Source: Amblyornis subalaris
Lineage: Eukaryota > Chordata > Aves > Passeriformes > Ptilonorhynchidae
Assembly: GCA_018881555.1 (NCBI GenBank)
Contig: JACAXG010000052.1
Coordinates: forward strand, 3,162,001-3,226,000
Direction of reading: 5' to 3'
Length of the DNA stretch: 64,000 bases
Shown here: positions 41,301 to 54,216 of the stretch, piece after piece
How positions within the stretch are numbered: the first letter of the stretch is position 1
Layout: every line of letters starts with the position of its first letter
Notes under the pieces: generated by a model
Told to the model about the DNA's origin: nothing
The model's input: the letters and a program-made list of their open reading frames with translations, nothing else
The model's database searches: none
Made by a program: the position numbers and the translations under genes

Positions 41301-41873
41301 GGACATCAGCTGTTGCTTTAGATTTTTGAGATAGTGGGAGCCAGGACAGGTTGGAAAATAAGTACTGGAGAATTTGTGACTCTCTAGGATCTACATCTCT
41401 GGGTCCTTTGGTTCCTCTAGCACACAGTCTTTTAAAGTTATCCATTTGTTTTCTTCTAAAGACCTGAAGCTTTTCCTACCTATTCTTTATGTCTCATCTT
41501 GAAGTGGAACAAGTAAGATTATTTCTCTACACTTGGTTGTGCCTTAAACTAGCACCAAAGTGACTCCATCTTCATCCAGCTACATTTGACCATTAAGTCC
41601 CGTCACTGTTGTTTTAACACTTATGACTTATGACTATTATATTGCCTAATTCTGACACTTAGCTTCTTCCTGAAGATAAAAGGATCTGAGCAGACTCAGA
41701 TCTTAATTGCAGCAAGTGTGACTTTTCAGGCCACTGAAAGAGTTTCAAAGTGAGTACATTTTTGTCATAAATACCCTGAACCCATTTTTAATTACATATA
41801 ACATTTGTATTTATAAAACAAGGGAGGAAATTCTAGCAAAATTCTCCTGCCTGTGTCATCTTTCCCAATGCCT

Positions 41874-41966
41874 CTAAACTGTACTTGCTGCAATTGTGGA
41901 TGAACATGTGGGACATTTTTTTTCCTCAGTGTAGCGGACCATCTCATCTGCTTTTGTTGTAATGTC
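41874..41966 (-). other. Candidate 3' coding exon with CxxC motif
   Basis: On the minus strand an acceptor (tgtgtttgtgtgtatgctatag) precedes 31 in-phase codons ending in TAG (41874-41876). The translation is hydrophilic and charged: it starts DITTKADEMVRYTEE, then has a Cys-Pro-Thr-Cys motif and ends in a Ser/Thr/Ala-rich tail. A second open frame on this strand, in a different register, crosses the same bases. A weak donor (AA|GTACAG) near the end could make it internal instead. I do not recognise the protein. Confidence 0.2.
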
Positions 41967-44900
41967 CTATAGCATACACACAAACACAAAACATCAGAGC
42001 CAGGATGCACCATCCAGTATGCACCATCCAGGCTCTTCTTTCCTCTAGCAGCAGATGAAGTATTTTGGTTTAAGGTGAAATCATAGGTTGGACTGCAAAG
42101 CCCGCCAGTTCCAGGCACTACTTTAATGAAGATTTTTACATCAGTGGATGTAAAAAGGAAACTTTGGGACCCAAAAAATCACCCTTTGGATTAAGTGAGA
42201 GCCAAGTGATCTTAAATTCTATGCGTAATCTGCTCAAAACATAGAAATTGGCTTAGTTCTTTCCATATAGGTATATTCTATATAGTAGGTAGGTGCCTAT
42301 ATTCACAAGGACATATAAGCATATCTGGGCAGGCTTTTTAATTAACAACTGTTTAATTTGCACAGAATGTTGCCATTATTAAAGACGTGTTAATACCAAT
42401 GGATAAGCTAGTTAATCTCCTTTTATAAACTGCCAACATGTAGTGATATTTTATGGTGGTTTTTTATGAGTTTCATCACAGTGAAGTGCTGGTTCTGCTT
42501 TATAATCCAATCTGCATTACTGACTCACAAAGGGTGGAGCAAAATGTCAAAGTGTTTTGGTCCTTCAGTTAGAACTGTTCATAATACTGAGCGATTATAC
42601 ATTTATCTGCTTATTAACATCGAGCACAGCATTATGTGAACTCATGATCCACAGTTACCATTGTAAAACCAACTTTAAAGTACAACAGAACCATCTTGAC
42701 ATGTAAAGAGATCAAGAATCCTCCAGATCTGAGGATGTACAAATACAACTCTAGCCTGTCATTCAGACGTGTGTGAGGGGAACCCCAACCATCATGTCAC
42801 AAAGACTAGAATTTGGCCAGAGGTCAAGGGCTCTGTGTAGCTGTTACTAAATATTCCTTGTCTGCCATAAACAGGAGTACTTGTATTAACCGTTTTGGGA
42901 TAGAGAGGAAAGGGATCACATGTATGTGCAAGTTTGCTTGCAAGTTTGCTTTCTCCCTTGTTAATTCATGGAAGTGAGGAATTTCAGTTTAAATGTTAAA
43001 ACTGGGCTAGTTGGATTAACAATCTACATTATTTTATTTGCTTGTTAAAAAAATTAGAGAAAAAGTATACACCAAATTTCATGGGGTTTGGGGCATTTAT
43101 GTCACGCAAGGAGGAGTGAAAGAGCCTCTCACAGGAGTCTGTGCTATGTGTCTAAGCCTTGGGGACTGCAAGAAAACTCCAAAGCTCCTATACAGAGCTT
43201 TCCCAAGATTTAAAAAAGTGTTCTAATTTTCTGCAGGAATGAAACAGAAGACTTGCACAATCAATAAATGAAAAATGAGAAAGCCCTGCTTCCAAAGAGG
43301 TTGGTTATCACTTAGCTTTCAAGTACTTTCCTGTCCTGTCATTTCACATCTCTTTGGTAAGGACCCTTACCCTAATAACCACCAAGTTATTACTCAGTTT
43401 TTTAGGAGAAACCTTTTCTATTACTCCTTATGCAATTCATAGTAGTAAATTTACGTTAGCATCTAATTATTATCTGGAGAAGAGACTTCAATGAGGGTAT
43501 TATTCCTCTGTGGTGATTGTATTAAGCGTTGGACCAAAATGAAGGTGATATTTTATTTGATTTTTCTCACTAGAACCAAATGAATTAAAAATCTCAATTA
43601 CAGCAGGGTAGGGAAGGAAAAAAGAGAGCAAGGAAGGAAAAACAGAAATTCAGATCCTGTGATATTCCAAATTTTGGCAAGGAAAAACTGTCATAAACAT
43701 TTCTAAGTGACTTAGGAGCCCAAACCTTGTAATTTGAAGAGGCAGATTTTTAAAGTCAGCTAAATAGCTAAAGATTTAGATAGAGACACGAGTTGAAGAT
43801 ATTTTAAAGCATGGATCAGCCAGCAGAATAAAATTGTTGAAATCAGTAGGAGTTTGTTCTGGCAATAATGCATTGGTTAGAAATCAGCCAGAGCTGGGAT
43901 GTTCAAGTCCGCAGAGTTTTTTCATTGCCCGTGTTCTGACTGATCAACACGATACAGCAGCAAGCTCCAATAACTTGTGCCCAAGCATTGTTGAGATGCA
44001 ATCCTCATACCTAGAGTAATTGTTTTGCTATAAGCCTGTTGGTAATTATACTAGAGAAACTGAAACAGCCCAAATGAGAAATGATTAAAGACATATCCTG
44101 TAAAAATAGCTGTTATCTTGGCCCTGAGATACTCTTTTTTCAGGTCAAAGCGAGTTAAATACTCATACTGAGACCCAAATCTAAGTCTTTCTGAGTGGTC
44201 TGGTAACTTAATCACTGTGCTATGAACTGAAACTGCAAAATCCTTCTGGCTTTCTCAAATTTCTTGGACTCCTTTTCTCCTTATGCATGGAGCTTGATGT
44301 TGTTAAAAAGCCTCGTGACCTGAAGCCACCAGACGTGATAACTGGGGAATGATGTAGGTTGCCCTAGCTTTTCTTGTCTAATGCCTATATGCAAACTAGG
44401 TATCTAAATTTCTAATAGGCAAAAATATAGTAGAGTTTTGGAAATTATTCTGACCACCAAATGAATGTTGTCTTCTTGAGAGTGACCTGAACTGACTAGG
44501 TCTCAGCAAGGTTGTAGAATCATTCAGGTAGACTCTTACACTATACATACTCTATTTTAGGCCCTGTTCTTTGAGAATACCAGTATGTTTTGTCTCAAAA
44601 AAATGCAAAACCACCCTACATTCAGCAAATCTAAGTTGTTTCTGAGTGTGTAACACTTTGAATACCTAGGTCTGCCATCAGTGGAAAGAAATAGGCATCA
44701 TCAGCTTAATTCTAGAGTGCGACAAAATGCCCTCCGGAGATTTGTCTCCTTTGACAAGGAGGGACGCTATGTTGAGTAGGTGCCTAAATAGTATGAAACC
44801 AGCCTTTCCTGTCTGGAGCTTCTGTGTTGTGGCATGCTTTTGANGAACTCGTCTTAATGGTTACCTTTGGCTCAAGGGATCTGTGTTTATGTTTCTGTGT

Positions 44901-47085
44901 TGCTGTGTACACACGGTATGTACACATGTACGGATGGGTGTAAAATACAAATGTGCTGTTGAGGAATCTATGTGCTTCAGAAAGCATAACTACCAAGAAA
45001 AATGAAACTTATTATCTGAATTACATAGTTTTAAAAAATATAAAGAGTGGGACTGAAATGACAACTCTAGCCATTATCATTAGCAACTATGAAGGCCTAA
45101 ATTTATTGTCATGATCTATCAATTGTGAAAGGGACATAATCCATGATTCAGCAGAGGGTGTAACCCATGGTCACAATTGTTTACATTAATAAACATCAGC
45201 TCCAACACCTATTTTATCTCTAACTGCTCTGTTACCCAGACTTCCAGAATACACTTTTTCATCTGTTTAGCCCCAGCTGTTATGACTGAAAGCAATCCTG
45301 AGAACTTCATAGAGTCACTGCAGAAACAGAGGTAAACGGTCTAAAGGTCTACTTCAAGACAGTAAGAATACAGAGTGAAACCTTTAATGAGGAGGTCAAA
45401 ACGTCTAACTGCACTAACTTGAAGAGGACACTGGGTAAGCGTACATAGGAATTAAGAGCAGTCTTGAAAAACCAGGATCTGTGATCCTTCCATTTATGTT
45501 ATTCCCTCAAGGACTGAATGAACTGGCCCTGCCTGAATTCCTAATGTGGAGGAACCTGGGTGAGAGGAGGGAGAAGTCAACACAGCAGGCATGGGGAGGC
45601 ATACTTGCCCTGGCAGATCTGGGAGGTCATGATTTGTCCAAGCCTCAGGCTACTACTGCATGCCTGAAAAATGGACAAAAGATGAGTCTGGTTTTCAGGG
45701 TGACTGCATGGAGGTAGACACCTTGCTGCAAGCAAATTTAAAGAAGTTTCTTGGAAGACTTTAAAACCAGGGTTGAGACCTACTATTAGGATCATAGCAT
45801 TGCTATCTTACATGACAAGTTGCCTATTTGATGTTTCATTAAAGTCCAAGTTCCTGAGACAAATCGTTATCTTAAGATCTCAACTTTTTTTTAATGAGAA
45901 TTTAAGTCTGAGCAAGACACATTGCCCTTTCTGTATACAGTAGATGCAGAGAAGGAGACACCTCCAGAAGGTGATTCATCTCATCATAAGATAGGCATCC
46001 AAGATAGGTCATAGATTTTGCCTCCAGTGGTGTTTATTTTCTCCTACACTAACTATAAAAGAAGCCTTGGTTGCCTAGCTCACACTTAGATGTCCAGTTT
46101 TCAGACATCTGGAAGCCATCTGCAGGCACTGAGAGCCCCAGTTAGAAGACCAGTTAGACTGGGCTTTGCTTTGTGTTAATGGGATGCACATGGGTTTTGA
46201 CTTCCTTGAAGACTGGGCAAAGCACTCAATGACTGAAAAAGGCTGTACAGGCACACCCTATGAGAGATTATATGAGGGAATTCCCTGAAGAGAGAATGTT
46301 TTATCCTACCTGCAGCAAACCTTGAGCAATAGTGGCAAAAATGCTGTAAAGTGCTTGGGAGAAGTAACGAATACATGAAGAAAACTAGAAAGATATCTCC
46401 CAAGGAACAGAATTTCTTTATCTGTCCTGACCTCAGCATGAGGAAGAGCCACAGGGAACAGGAATTCCTCCATGCATCTACCACCCTGAATAATGTGAAA
46501 CCAATGACAATGAAATATCTGCAATTTCCAGGCACATTTGCCCTAGGGGTTCAAGTGGTCCCAGCAGGTTTCCTTCATCGCGCCAGTTTTTACAACATGC
46601 ATAACAGACCTTTATTCTTCCACTTCAGTTTATGGCTTCTTGTACATGACAATGAATACTAATTGTTGACCATGTTTATGACAGCAGTGTCCTCAGCAAT
46701 TCACCAGATGAATGGACTATCATCTCGGACTTCACAAGCCACTTTTAGGTTTCATGGTTTTGACAGCTAAGATTTATGACTTTCAGGATTAACTGGAAGA
46801 TGCACCTGCTTTCCCAGGCTTTGACTGAACAGAGAAAGTGTGGATGGACTAAGTGAATGATGAGTGAACTTTTGGGTGGACTTCTGGAGATGTCAAAAGG
46901 TTCTCTAGTGGAGGCTGTGCAGCATAACTGGATAGCTTAGTGGTCATTGTGCTGTGCAGAAAGACTTGGTCTGGATGATCCAATGCAGTTTAATTCACTG
47001 TTTTCATATTTCATATTTCTTCAATATGTACAGTCTAAGAGATAACCACAATAAAAAACTAGACAAATAAATACTGTGAAATAAC

Positions 47086-47227
47086 CTTGTAATCATCAGT
47101 CTGAAAAAGATGAGCTTCCTTGACCGGTCAAACACGAGTGGGATGAATGGTCTGGCATTTCTGTTCAGCTGCTCATTTGGGAGCACAAAACCCAACTTGA
47201 TAGTGCTGTCATATGAACTAGGAGTTG
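47086..47227 (-). other. Candidate internal exon, 142 bp
   Basis: A strong minus-strand acceptor (gtggtgtgtgtctttccag) abuts a 142-base segment open in a single frame. It would enter after one base of a codon. The 46 codons include SSYDSTIKLGF and a stretch reading LPNEQLNRNARPF. The other two frames have stops. The donor (ACAAG|GTTATT) is weak, which lowers confidence. The family is not recognised, and phase cannot be joined reliably to any other candidate. Confidence 0.17.
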
Positions 47228-48704
47228 CTGGAAAGACACACACCACATAATTAGCTAAACTATTGAATCTGGGTGCAGCAGAAGGAAATGAATGCGTCAT
47301 CNGTTTCCCTCATGTACAAGGAAAACATACACTGCTTTGTGCATAACCATTCAGCACAGTTTCACTCGGTGTTCATTCAGTGCAGACCAGAAATGCTGGG
47401 CTCTGCATGCACCACGGACTATGTCTGGATGCACACCATGCACCATCACGCTGGTAGGTCTGACAGATTGAATTTATTGCTTCAAAGCAACATGCGTGCT
47501 TAGTACCCAGATGCCCAGAACCCTTCAAAGAGTCCTGTCTAATCTTAGGTGGAGCTAACAGGAGATTTTCTTCACAATGTCCTTTGACTATTTGCCGCCC
47601 AAAGTAACCCTGAAGTAATCTTAAAGGTATCTCAGACAGCTGCACTAGATGTGTATATGACCCAAACAGTCAATAGGGAGAACCAGACACTTCTCAGAAT
47701 GCTGAATCACCTTCCAGAGGTGTCTTTCTCTCTTTGTTAACTCCCCAGGGGCCTGGAGCAATGAAGTTTCTGGCTTGCATTCTTCACCTAAAGGTGTTTG
47801 GGGGAGGAATTCAGGCCATAGGATTCCTGGTAGAAGAGCACAGAACAGGCCAGACTGCATTCCCTTGAGCAGCTTTCTCATGGAGCCTCACAGGGCCGGG
47901 CTACGAGGTCTTCACCAACAAATAGAAGAGATCTGGGACCTGGTCCCAGGTCAAGTGATGCTAATTGCCTTCCATACCCACTGCTTCAGGCTGGCTGCCT
48001 CTACAGCAGGTTTCCTCTGGGCAGAAGCAACTAGAGCAGCTCAAGCAGAGCAGTAGCAATTAAACTGTGTGAACCATTAATGCTCAACCTTGGTCTATGG
48101 CCCTGGCTGACTTTTCCAGTCTTATTATTGCCCTATGCACCAGTATTTAGATTTTTGAGAAGTTCTAAAAATAGCAATCCGTTAGTCTCTGCCAATATTA
48201 GTCAAGGATGCATTTACAGCAAGGATTTATGCTTCAGGTTCTTTAGCAAAATACCCATCAAGCCTTCCCATCCACTCCTCAGCTACTTGCTACAGATAAT
48301 TGGTCTAATTTTGAAAATTATTGTATATTTGGACAACACGTTTTTACCTGTTGCCTCCAGCTGGACATCTGAACCACTCTAGCACAGGAAGGTACTTAAC
48401 TCCCCTACTTGACTCTTGTTGACTGTTTTAGTTAGTATTTTAGCTGTATACATCTCTGCATTAATTGTAAATTTTAGAATATTTTTGGAATTATTTGGAA
48501 AAAATTGCAAGTTTGGCATAAAAAGGTGGCCAAGAAATCATTTTGGGAAACCCTGCCCTTACGCTGCAGTCCAGTGTTACTCATTCTACAGTCACTGGCA
48601 GATGGTTCATGAAATATTTATTGAGAAATTAAAAACAATAATAACAACATTGACAACAACATCTTATTTATACACATCTTCCCATGAGCTATTGAATGAA
48701 AACN

Positions 48705-48900
48705 TTGCCCCCTGTGAGGACAGTCAGACAGGGTGCAGTCTGGCCAGAGATTTTGTGCAGTATCTGCCCTTGGAAGTCTTCAAGACCCAACTGACCATAG
48801 ATAGGCCTGAGCAACCTGGTCTGGTCACAGAGCTGCCTCTGCTTTGAGCAGTAGCTTGGGCTGGAGGGGTCCTCCAGTCCTATGATCCCACAGTCCTATA
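48705..48900 (+). mobile_element. CR1 LINE, 3' end fragment
   Basis: This reads as CR1 in the plus direction: ctgtgaggacagtcagacagggtgcagtctggccagag, then cttggaagtcttcaagacccaactg, gcctgagcaacctggtctg, ctgctttgagcag and ggctggaggggtcctccag, ending cctatgatcccacagtcctata. It is the last coding portion and UTR with a decayed 3' terminal repeat. The 143-codon frame at 48416-48847 runs into this element, so its C-terminal half is CR1-derived. Confidence 0.93.
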
Positions 48901-51900
48901 AAATCAGTGAGAGTGAGAATATATAACAAAGAATATGTCTCCTGACATTTAGTCCACTATCGATTAAATTGTAAATGGAAAATACCGTAGCAACACAGCA
49001 CAAGATGATTCTGTGTCTAATTGAAGAGATGAGGTGGTTAGTGAAAGAAAAAAGTTTTTGTAGAAAATGTAATCTTAGCAGTTAATTTACTGCATTTTTT
49101 AGTCTAACTCATGAATTTGCATACTTTGAGTGCTGTTTGCGAATTGGTAAGAATTCTTGGAAGAATCTTCCAAAAAAGTAAAGCAGCTTCATCTGGATAC
49201 ATAAGTTTGTTGTTGATTTCAGTAACTCCATTACAGCAAGATTCAGCCAACTGCAGTTTATTTCCACATCAGACATGTTATCTATATTCCTTTATTTTCA
49301 ACACAAGAGCACAGCCTATATCGCATAAATGTTTGTATTTTACTGTTTACTTACAGACTTGTACTGCATTGAAGTGGTTCTGTGTTTTGTTCCATAGTTC
49401 AGTGCTTGAGTCATTAGAAATGGTGCATTTGTTTCAGATTTTTTAGCCAATTATTTAACTAGAAATTACTCTGACACCTTTTCCCATATTTTTCTGAGAC
49501 TGGAAAATATTTAAAAGGGAATAGTCACAGGCCTGCCTTGTACTCATTTGCTTAGTCTCTACACATAGATAAGAATCACACATTCAAAATGCTACAGATA
49601 GTGAACATGGCTGTTATAGCTAAACATTGCTGTTTTGAGATCAAAGGTGAAGTATATATGTCACCTGGAAGAGACTGTTTTATAATTGCGTGGATAAAGA
49701 CTCTTGAAAGGAATCCTGCTTATACTGGTATACTGTTATTGATCTCTTTCATTGTAAACGAGTCCTTTGGGGATAGGCAAATTACCCAGGAACATGGGGG
49801 AAAAACCATGCTTCCTTTATCTCTTTGTCTTTATCTCTTTTACTTGTGCAACTGATAAAAAGTAATCCCTGATCCATGGAGCCTCGTGAATCAAGCAACC
49901 TACAAGAGCAGAGTCAGCTGCTCAATTCCCTGAGCACAGCACAGGGAGATATTCTGAATGCCAAGATTTTGTAAACAGCAGGAAAAATTAAAAGTTGCTT
50001 AATCACATGCTGCCTCACTGTATTCACTAATGGCAGGGATGGAAACCTCTGTCCATTCTCTTTCTGTCCTGAGCTGTTGCTTGGTGCTGCTATCACACAC
50101 CAGAAGTGCTTCAACCCAGAGGTATTTCCAGATGGTTTGATGTCAGAAGCAGAATGTCTGAAACGCACACAAAGCTTTGTGACTGTTGTGTCCAGTAGCA
50201 AATCTGTGTTTATGGAGATACTGTCAATCATCTCACCATACTGGCCCAGATCATCAAACTCACAGAGGCCGAGGGCAGAGCTGGAACTCTCAGTATCGCA
50301 CTACATATGTAAAATGCCTCACATCAGGACCTTGGTCTGTAATAGCCCATCAATGTGCTGCCCATGTGGGATTAGGAGGATTAGCATCACAGAAAATCAT
50401 ACCATAGCAATTCAGATGTTTTCATATAATTTCAAGTATTTCCCATGGCAAATGAGATTCAGAGAAATCTGGACTTAAGACTGACACTGGCAGCAAAGAG
50501 ATCCAGTCAGCAATTTCTACTAACTTCTCAATTTGATAAAAATCATCATTGTTCAGTCTGAGCGAAGAGTGAACAAGAAGTCTTGAGTCATCCCCTGCAG
50601 TGTTGGCTGTCAAACCATCAATGAAATATTTCAGCCTGTGCCTCTGCTTCTTAACCACTTATGAACTAACAGTTCAACTACTTCTTTTATTTTTCATGGG
50701 CCAATTCTCCTCATCCCTTACCTAGGGTCTAGTTGGAAAAAATAGTGAAAAGGAGTTTGAACTTGTACAATCAAGTTGGTTTTGCACTATGAGTAGGCCA
50801 GAGTGTCTTGTACTTTTAACAGTTAGAAGTGTATTAAATAATCACTCTGCTGGTGTGCAGTTAGAAAATGACTTGGTAAATACCTTTCCAAATTCTTCTA
50901 AATCTAAGCAAAAAAATTTCCAAATTCAAGAAAAATGTTTACTCATTTGATGTCTATCTAACAAAGGTAAAAATGAAGAGGCAAGAATATAACAAGTGCT
51001 GAATAGAAAATAAATCATGTATCAAGAGTCTGCTTGTGACCTCAGTGTGTGGNTCTCCTTTGAAAAATGATTCTCTAAAGTTTTTCCAGTTTCCATCCTG
51101 TACTCCAAGCTCTGTCCCTCTCTTTGCTCATCATTCCCAGTTTTAACAATTGTGTGGGCTAACTAAAAAAAAATTAAAGAAATATTTTTTAAATGGGCAT
51201 TTTTTTTCCTGCTTGTAGTCCAATGGAAAACAACTATAGGCCTCCCCAGTTGGTTTCCCAGCTTCAGACACATCTTTGCCAAATTGCAGTTTATGTAATT
51301 TGCACTTCAAAATGTGGGCACATAACCTCAATGCTCTCAGAGTTGTGGGAATAAACAGAATTTCTCCACAAATCTTCAGGGGAAATTTTAATCAAAAGTC
51401 TGCCTGGGGCCGGATGTTATCATGCAACATGAAGAAGCAGGATTGTGATAGATCTACTCCCAGAAAGGTTTAATCAAATCTGTTCAGAGTGCTCTACCCT
51501 TGAGTCACTGATGGGCATAGACAGTGCAGGAGTGTTGCAAGAATGTCCTTAAAGAAGCACAGCACTCCCTTGTCCCTTACATTAAATGTGGACAGCATAG
51601 AGCACCAAGCCCTGCCTGCTTCTTGCTCCCTGGGTGATGGGTGATGTGTGCTCGCACTCCTTTCTAGCTCCAGTGTAAACAAGGTAGAGTGAATTCAATA
51701 TCCTTTAAAGTCACATGCATTTGCATGTGCCTCTGGACAGTGTTTTCAAAACTCATTACTCCACAAATGAAGAATAATAAAAATATTTGCCTTCATCAAA
51801 AGAGTAACCCAGAGGAAAAATCCATCAGAAATGGGACACCAACAGTACAATTAATTTATTTATAAGTTTATGTAGAACTGCATATGAATTTGATATTTTG

Positions 51901-52208
51901 ATTATTTAACTAAACATTTATTAATACTACCGAGATCTAATTTGAATCACAGTTATGTGGGTGTTATTCTGAAATAACTCCATCAAGTTAATGTTTTTGA
52001 ATCCAGCAATCCATTAACACCTTCAGTCTGGAATTTGCCCAAGCTCACACTTTTTTATCTGAGATTGTGGAATGAAGGCTCATGTCTGGAAGAGACACTA
52101 AAACAACCGTTAGAAATTTGCTTAGGATGCCAAGGATCAGAAAGAGATTGCCAGTGAAAAGTGGCTTAAGAATTTACTCCTCAGAACAAAGAGAGTGGGA
52201 CAACTTAC

Positions 52209-52216
52209 CTGTGGTA
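52209..52216 (-). other. Putative 8-base microexon or decoy splice pair
   Basis: On the minus strand, tctgtgtttttcag is followed by TACCACAG and then GTAAGTTG, so a strong acceptor and near-perfect donor sit 8 bases apart. On the plus strand a strong polypyrimidine acceptor (ctttttttttccccccag) ends at 52253. The minus-strand arrangement fits a microexon, a recursive-splice-like site or coincidence. Confidence 0.12.
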
Positions 52217-54180
52217 CTGAAAAACACAGATATATCTTTTTTTTTCCCCCCAGGTATCTGGGTTCAGAAATGAGGGAGCATTTTATACAAGGTGCTAAGT
52301 CGCAGGAGTGAGGCACAAAATCTCTGTCACCAGCTTCACCCAGAGCTGTACTAGCCCTGTGCAGTAGGACTTGTGGTATTGATCACACCATGCCCTCGTT
52401 CAGCAGGGCCAAATTGCCCTAAAATTAATAGGAAGTTCATTTTCACCACCTGGTTGTAAAATTAATTAAGTGCACTGGTCGGGCAATGATTGGAACAATA
52501 TTTATTTTAACATTTTCCACTATTTCTTAAACCAAAACATCTTCTGCTTAAAATACATGGAACATTGAACTTTTAATAAATATGACTGTGTTGGAATGTG
52601 GTTACACTACTTCATGTGTATAAGGTAGGGGATTATTTTGAAGAAATAAGAGGACTCAGGGTATAACAAATAATTTCTCAGTTCAGTAAAAGAAAACATA
52701 ACTTTTAGGAAAATTATTCGCAGTAACTCAGGTTTTGGTTTTCCTCCTACAGGAAAAGTGCAGGGTAAGTAGGGATAGAGCTGAGTAGGAATTTTCAACA
52801 ATTCAGACTTTCAGTTGAAAATAATGATGCAGTCAAGGGAAACCTTAGCTTGGAAAAGATTTGGTTTTCACAGGTTTTTTCCTACCCACAGGCTTTTAGG
52901 AATTATTTTCAAAATTTGTTTTTCTGTTGCTAATAACGTTGGAAAGAGTAGTAAAGAAAAATTTACTTTTAAAAGAAGCAAGAGTGAATCCACAACAATT
53001 TCTAGAATTCAGCTGCTCTGTAGGAAAGCTGCTAAGAATTTAGTATCTTCTTCTTATTGACCCTACATGTATTTCTTTTTAAACAGTTTTTTAGATATAT
53101 ACAAGTAATTTTAGAGAGCCCTTTGGAATACCAGAAGTGTTGGTATGATCCCCACTGCCCACTTGGCACAAAAAGCCTCACTAACAGCAGGAAGCACTTG
53201 ATGCAGGAAAAAGGGAGCTATCCCAAGCTGTACAGTGCAACCAACAGAGCCACCAAAGGTTCATGCCTTTACCCCTCTGTGCTCAGACCTGCAGCCCCTT
53301 CAGAGAGCCTGTGAGAAGGCAGAGGGGAGACAGTTTCACCCGCAGCATTTTAAATCATTCTGAGAGGGATAGATTTACAGTACCCCTTCAGGCTAGTGTA
53401 AAGGAGATGTACTATCCTGCAAACAGGGACTAGAGATGTTTTACAAATTGTAAAAACAGAGAGACAAAGCCAGAGCAAAGCCAGAAGTGAAATCGAGCCA
53501 ATCTTGCAAACTGCTTGATTATTCGGTCTCAGAATAGGAGCTGAGACTTCATCCCTTGAGTGAGCAACCTTTGAAGTCATCTTATGCTAAGTTTCAGACT
53601 GCATTGGTGATGGCTGTAAGTGTAAGGAGTACAGGTTTCATGAAAAGTCTGAGAGCACACATGAAAGCATAGCAATTACAGAGGACAGGAATGAAGGGAA
53701 AAGCATTGACTTGCTGTGTGAATGTGAAACAGATCTTGTATCTTTCATAAATATTTACAAAGTAATTAGAAAAAAGGAAAGAAAATACACATCAACAAAT
53801 GAGGCACATCAAAACACTGTCACTAAATCTTGCATTTCAAAAAGGTTTTGGGCGAAAGAGAAGCGCAGCTGTAGTCTGTAGAAAACTTCATTAATGTTTT
53901 CAAATCACTCATAGGATTTAGGTGCTGAAAGGCATGCTAAATTGGGATTTATACATAATCAGATCATTGAAAAACATACAAATGGCTGCCAGGGAAAAGT
54001 ACAATGTTCACTTTTGAAATTACAAAAAATCCTTTGTTTCAAAGAGTGAATTGACTAAAGTTTAGTTTCAGTGAAGCATGTTTTTGCTTTGGGTGTCATT
54101 ATTTAGTTTGGCCTCCTTGCCAGAGAAACCTTTTTACTGACTGCAGTTCCTTCAACTGTTGTTTTTATTCTCCAGCAAGT

Positions 54181-54216
54181 AAAAAAAAAAAATTTAAAAA
54201 AAAAAAAAAAAAAAAT
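54181..54216. repeat. A-rich tract (A12 TTT A21)
   Basis: Twelve A, then ttt, then twenty-one A. No upstream processed gene or CR1 end is recognised next to it, so it is listed as simple sequence and not as a retroposon tail. Confidence 0.95.

Larger units (their letters stand above)
38337..48704. other. Unique AT-rich noncoding sequence
   Basis: No gene or mobile element is recognised. Two minus-strand splice-bounded segments (41874-41966 and 47086-47227) are listed separately as candidate exons. About 42340-42680 is dense in TAATTA-like and ATTAAAG-like homeodomain-type cores and could be a conserved noncoding element, though this cannot be judged without alignment. Three frames overlap at 46176-46662 on both strands without recognisable motifs. 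Small duplications occur near 42007-42034 (atgcaccatccag) and 42930-42953 (gcaagtttgctt). Confidence 0.5.

Noticed and set aside
46176..46662. Three overlapping frames on both strands, 72 to 119 codons
   Set aside because: Mutually exclusive frames with no motif and no convincing splice-site pair.
48416..48847. 143-codon plus-strand open frame, the longest in the window
   Set aside because: Its C-terminal part from about 48705 is CR1 3' sequence and it crosses an N; the rest has no motif.
49914..50658. Cluster of long frames on both strands (105, 133 and 78 codons)
   Set aside because: The minus-strand frame at 49914 reads fairly protein-like (LCEFDDLGQYGEM upstream of its Met), but frames compete on both strands, no splice pair brackets them and no family is recognised.
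54181..54216. A12-TTT-A21 tract as the tail of a processed pseudogene
   Set aside because: No gene-like sequence or target-site duplication lies upstream or downstream.
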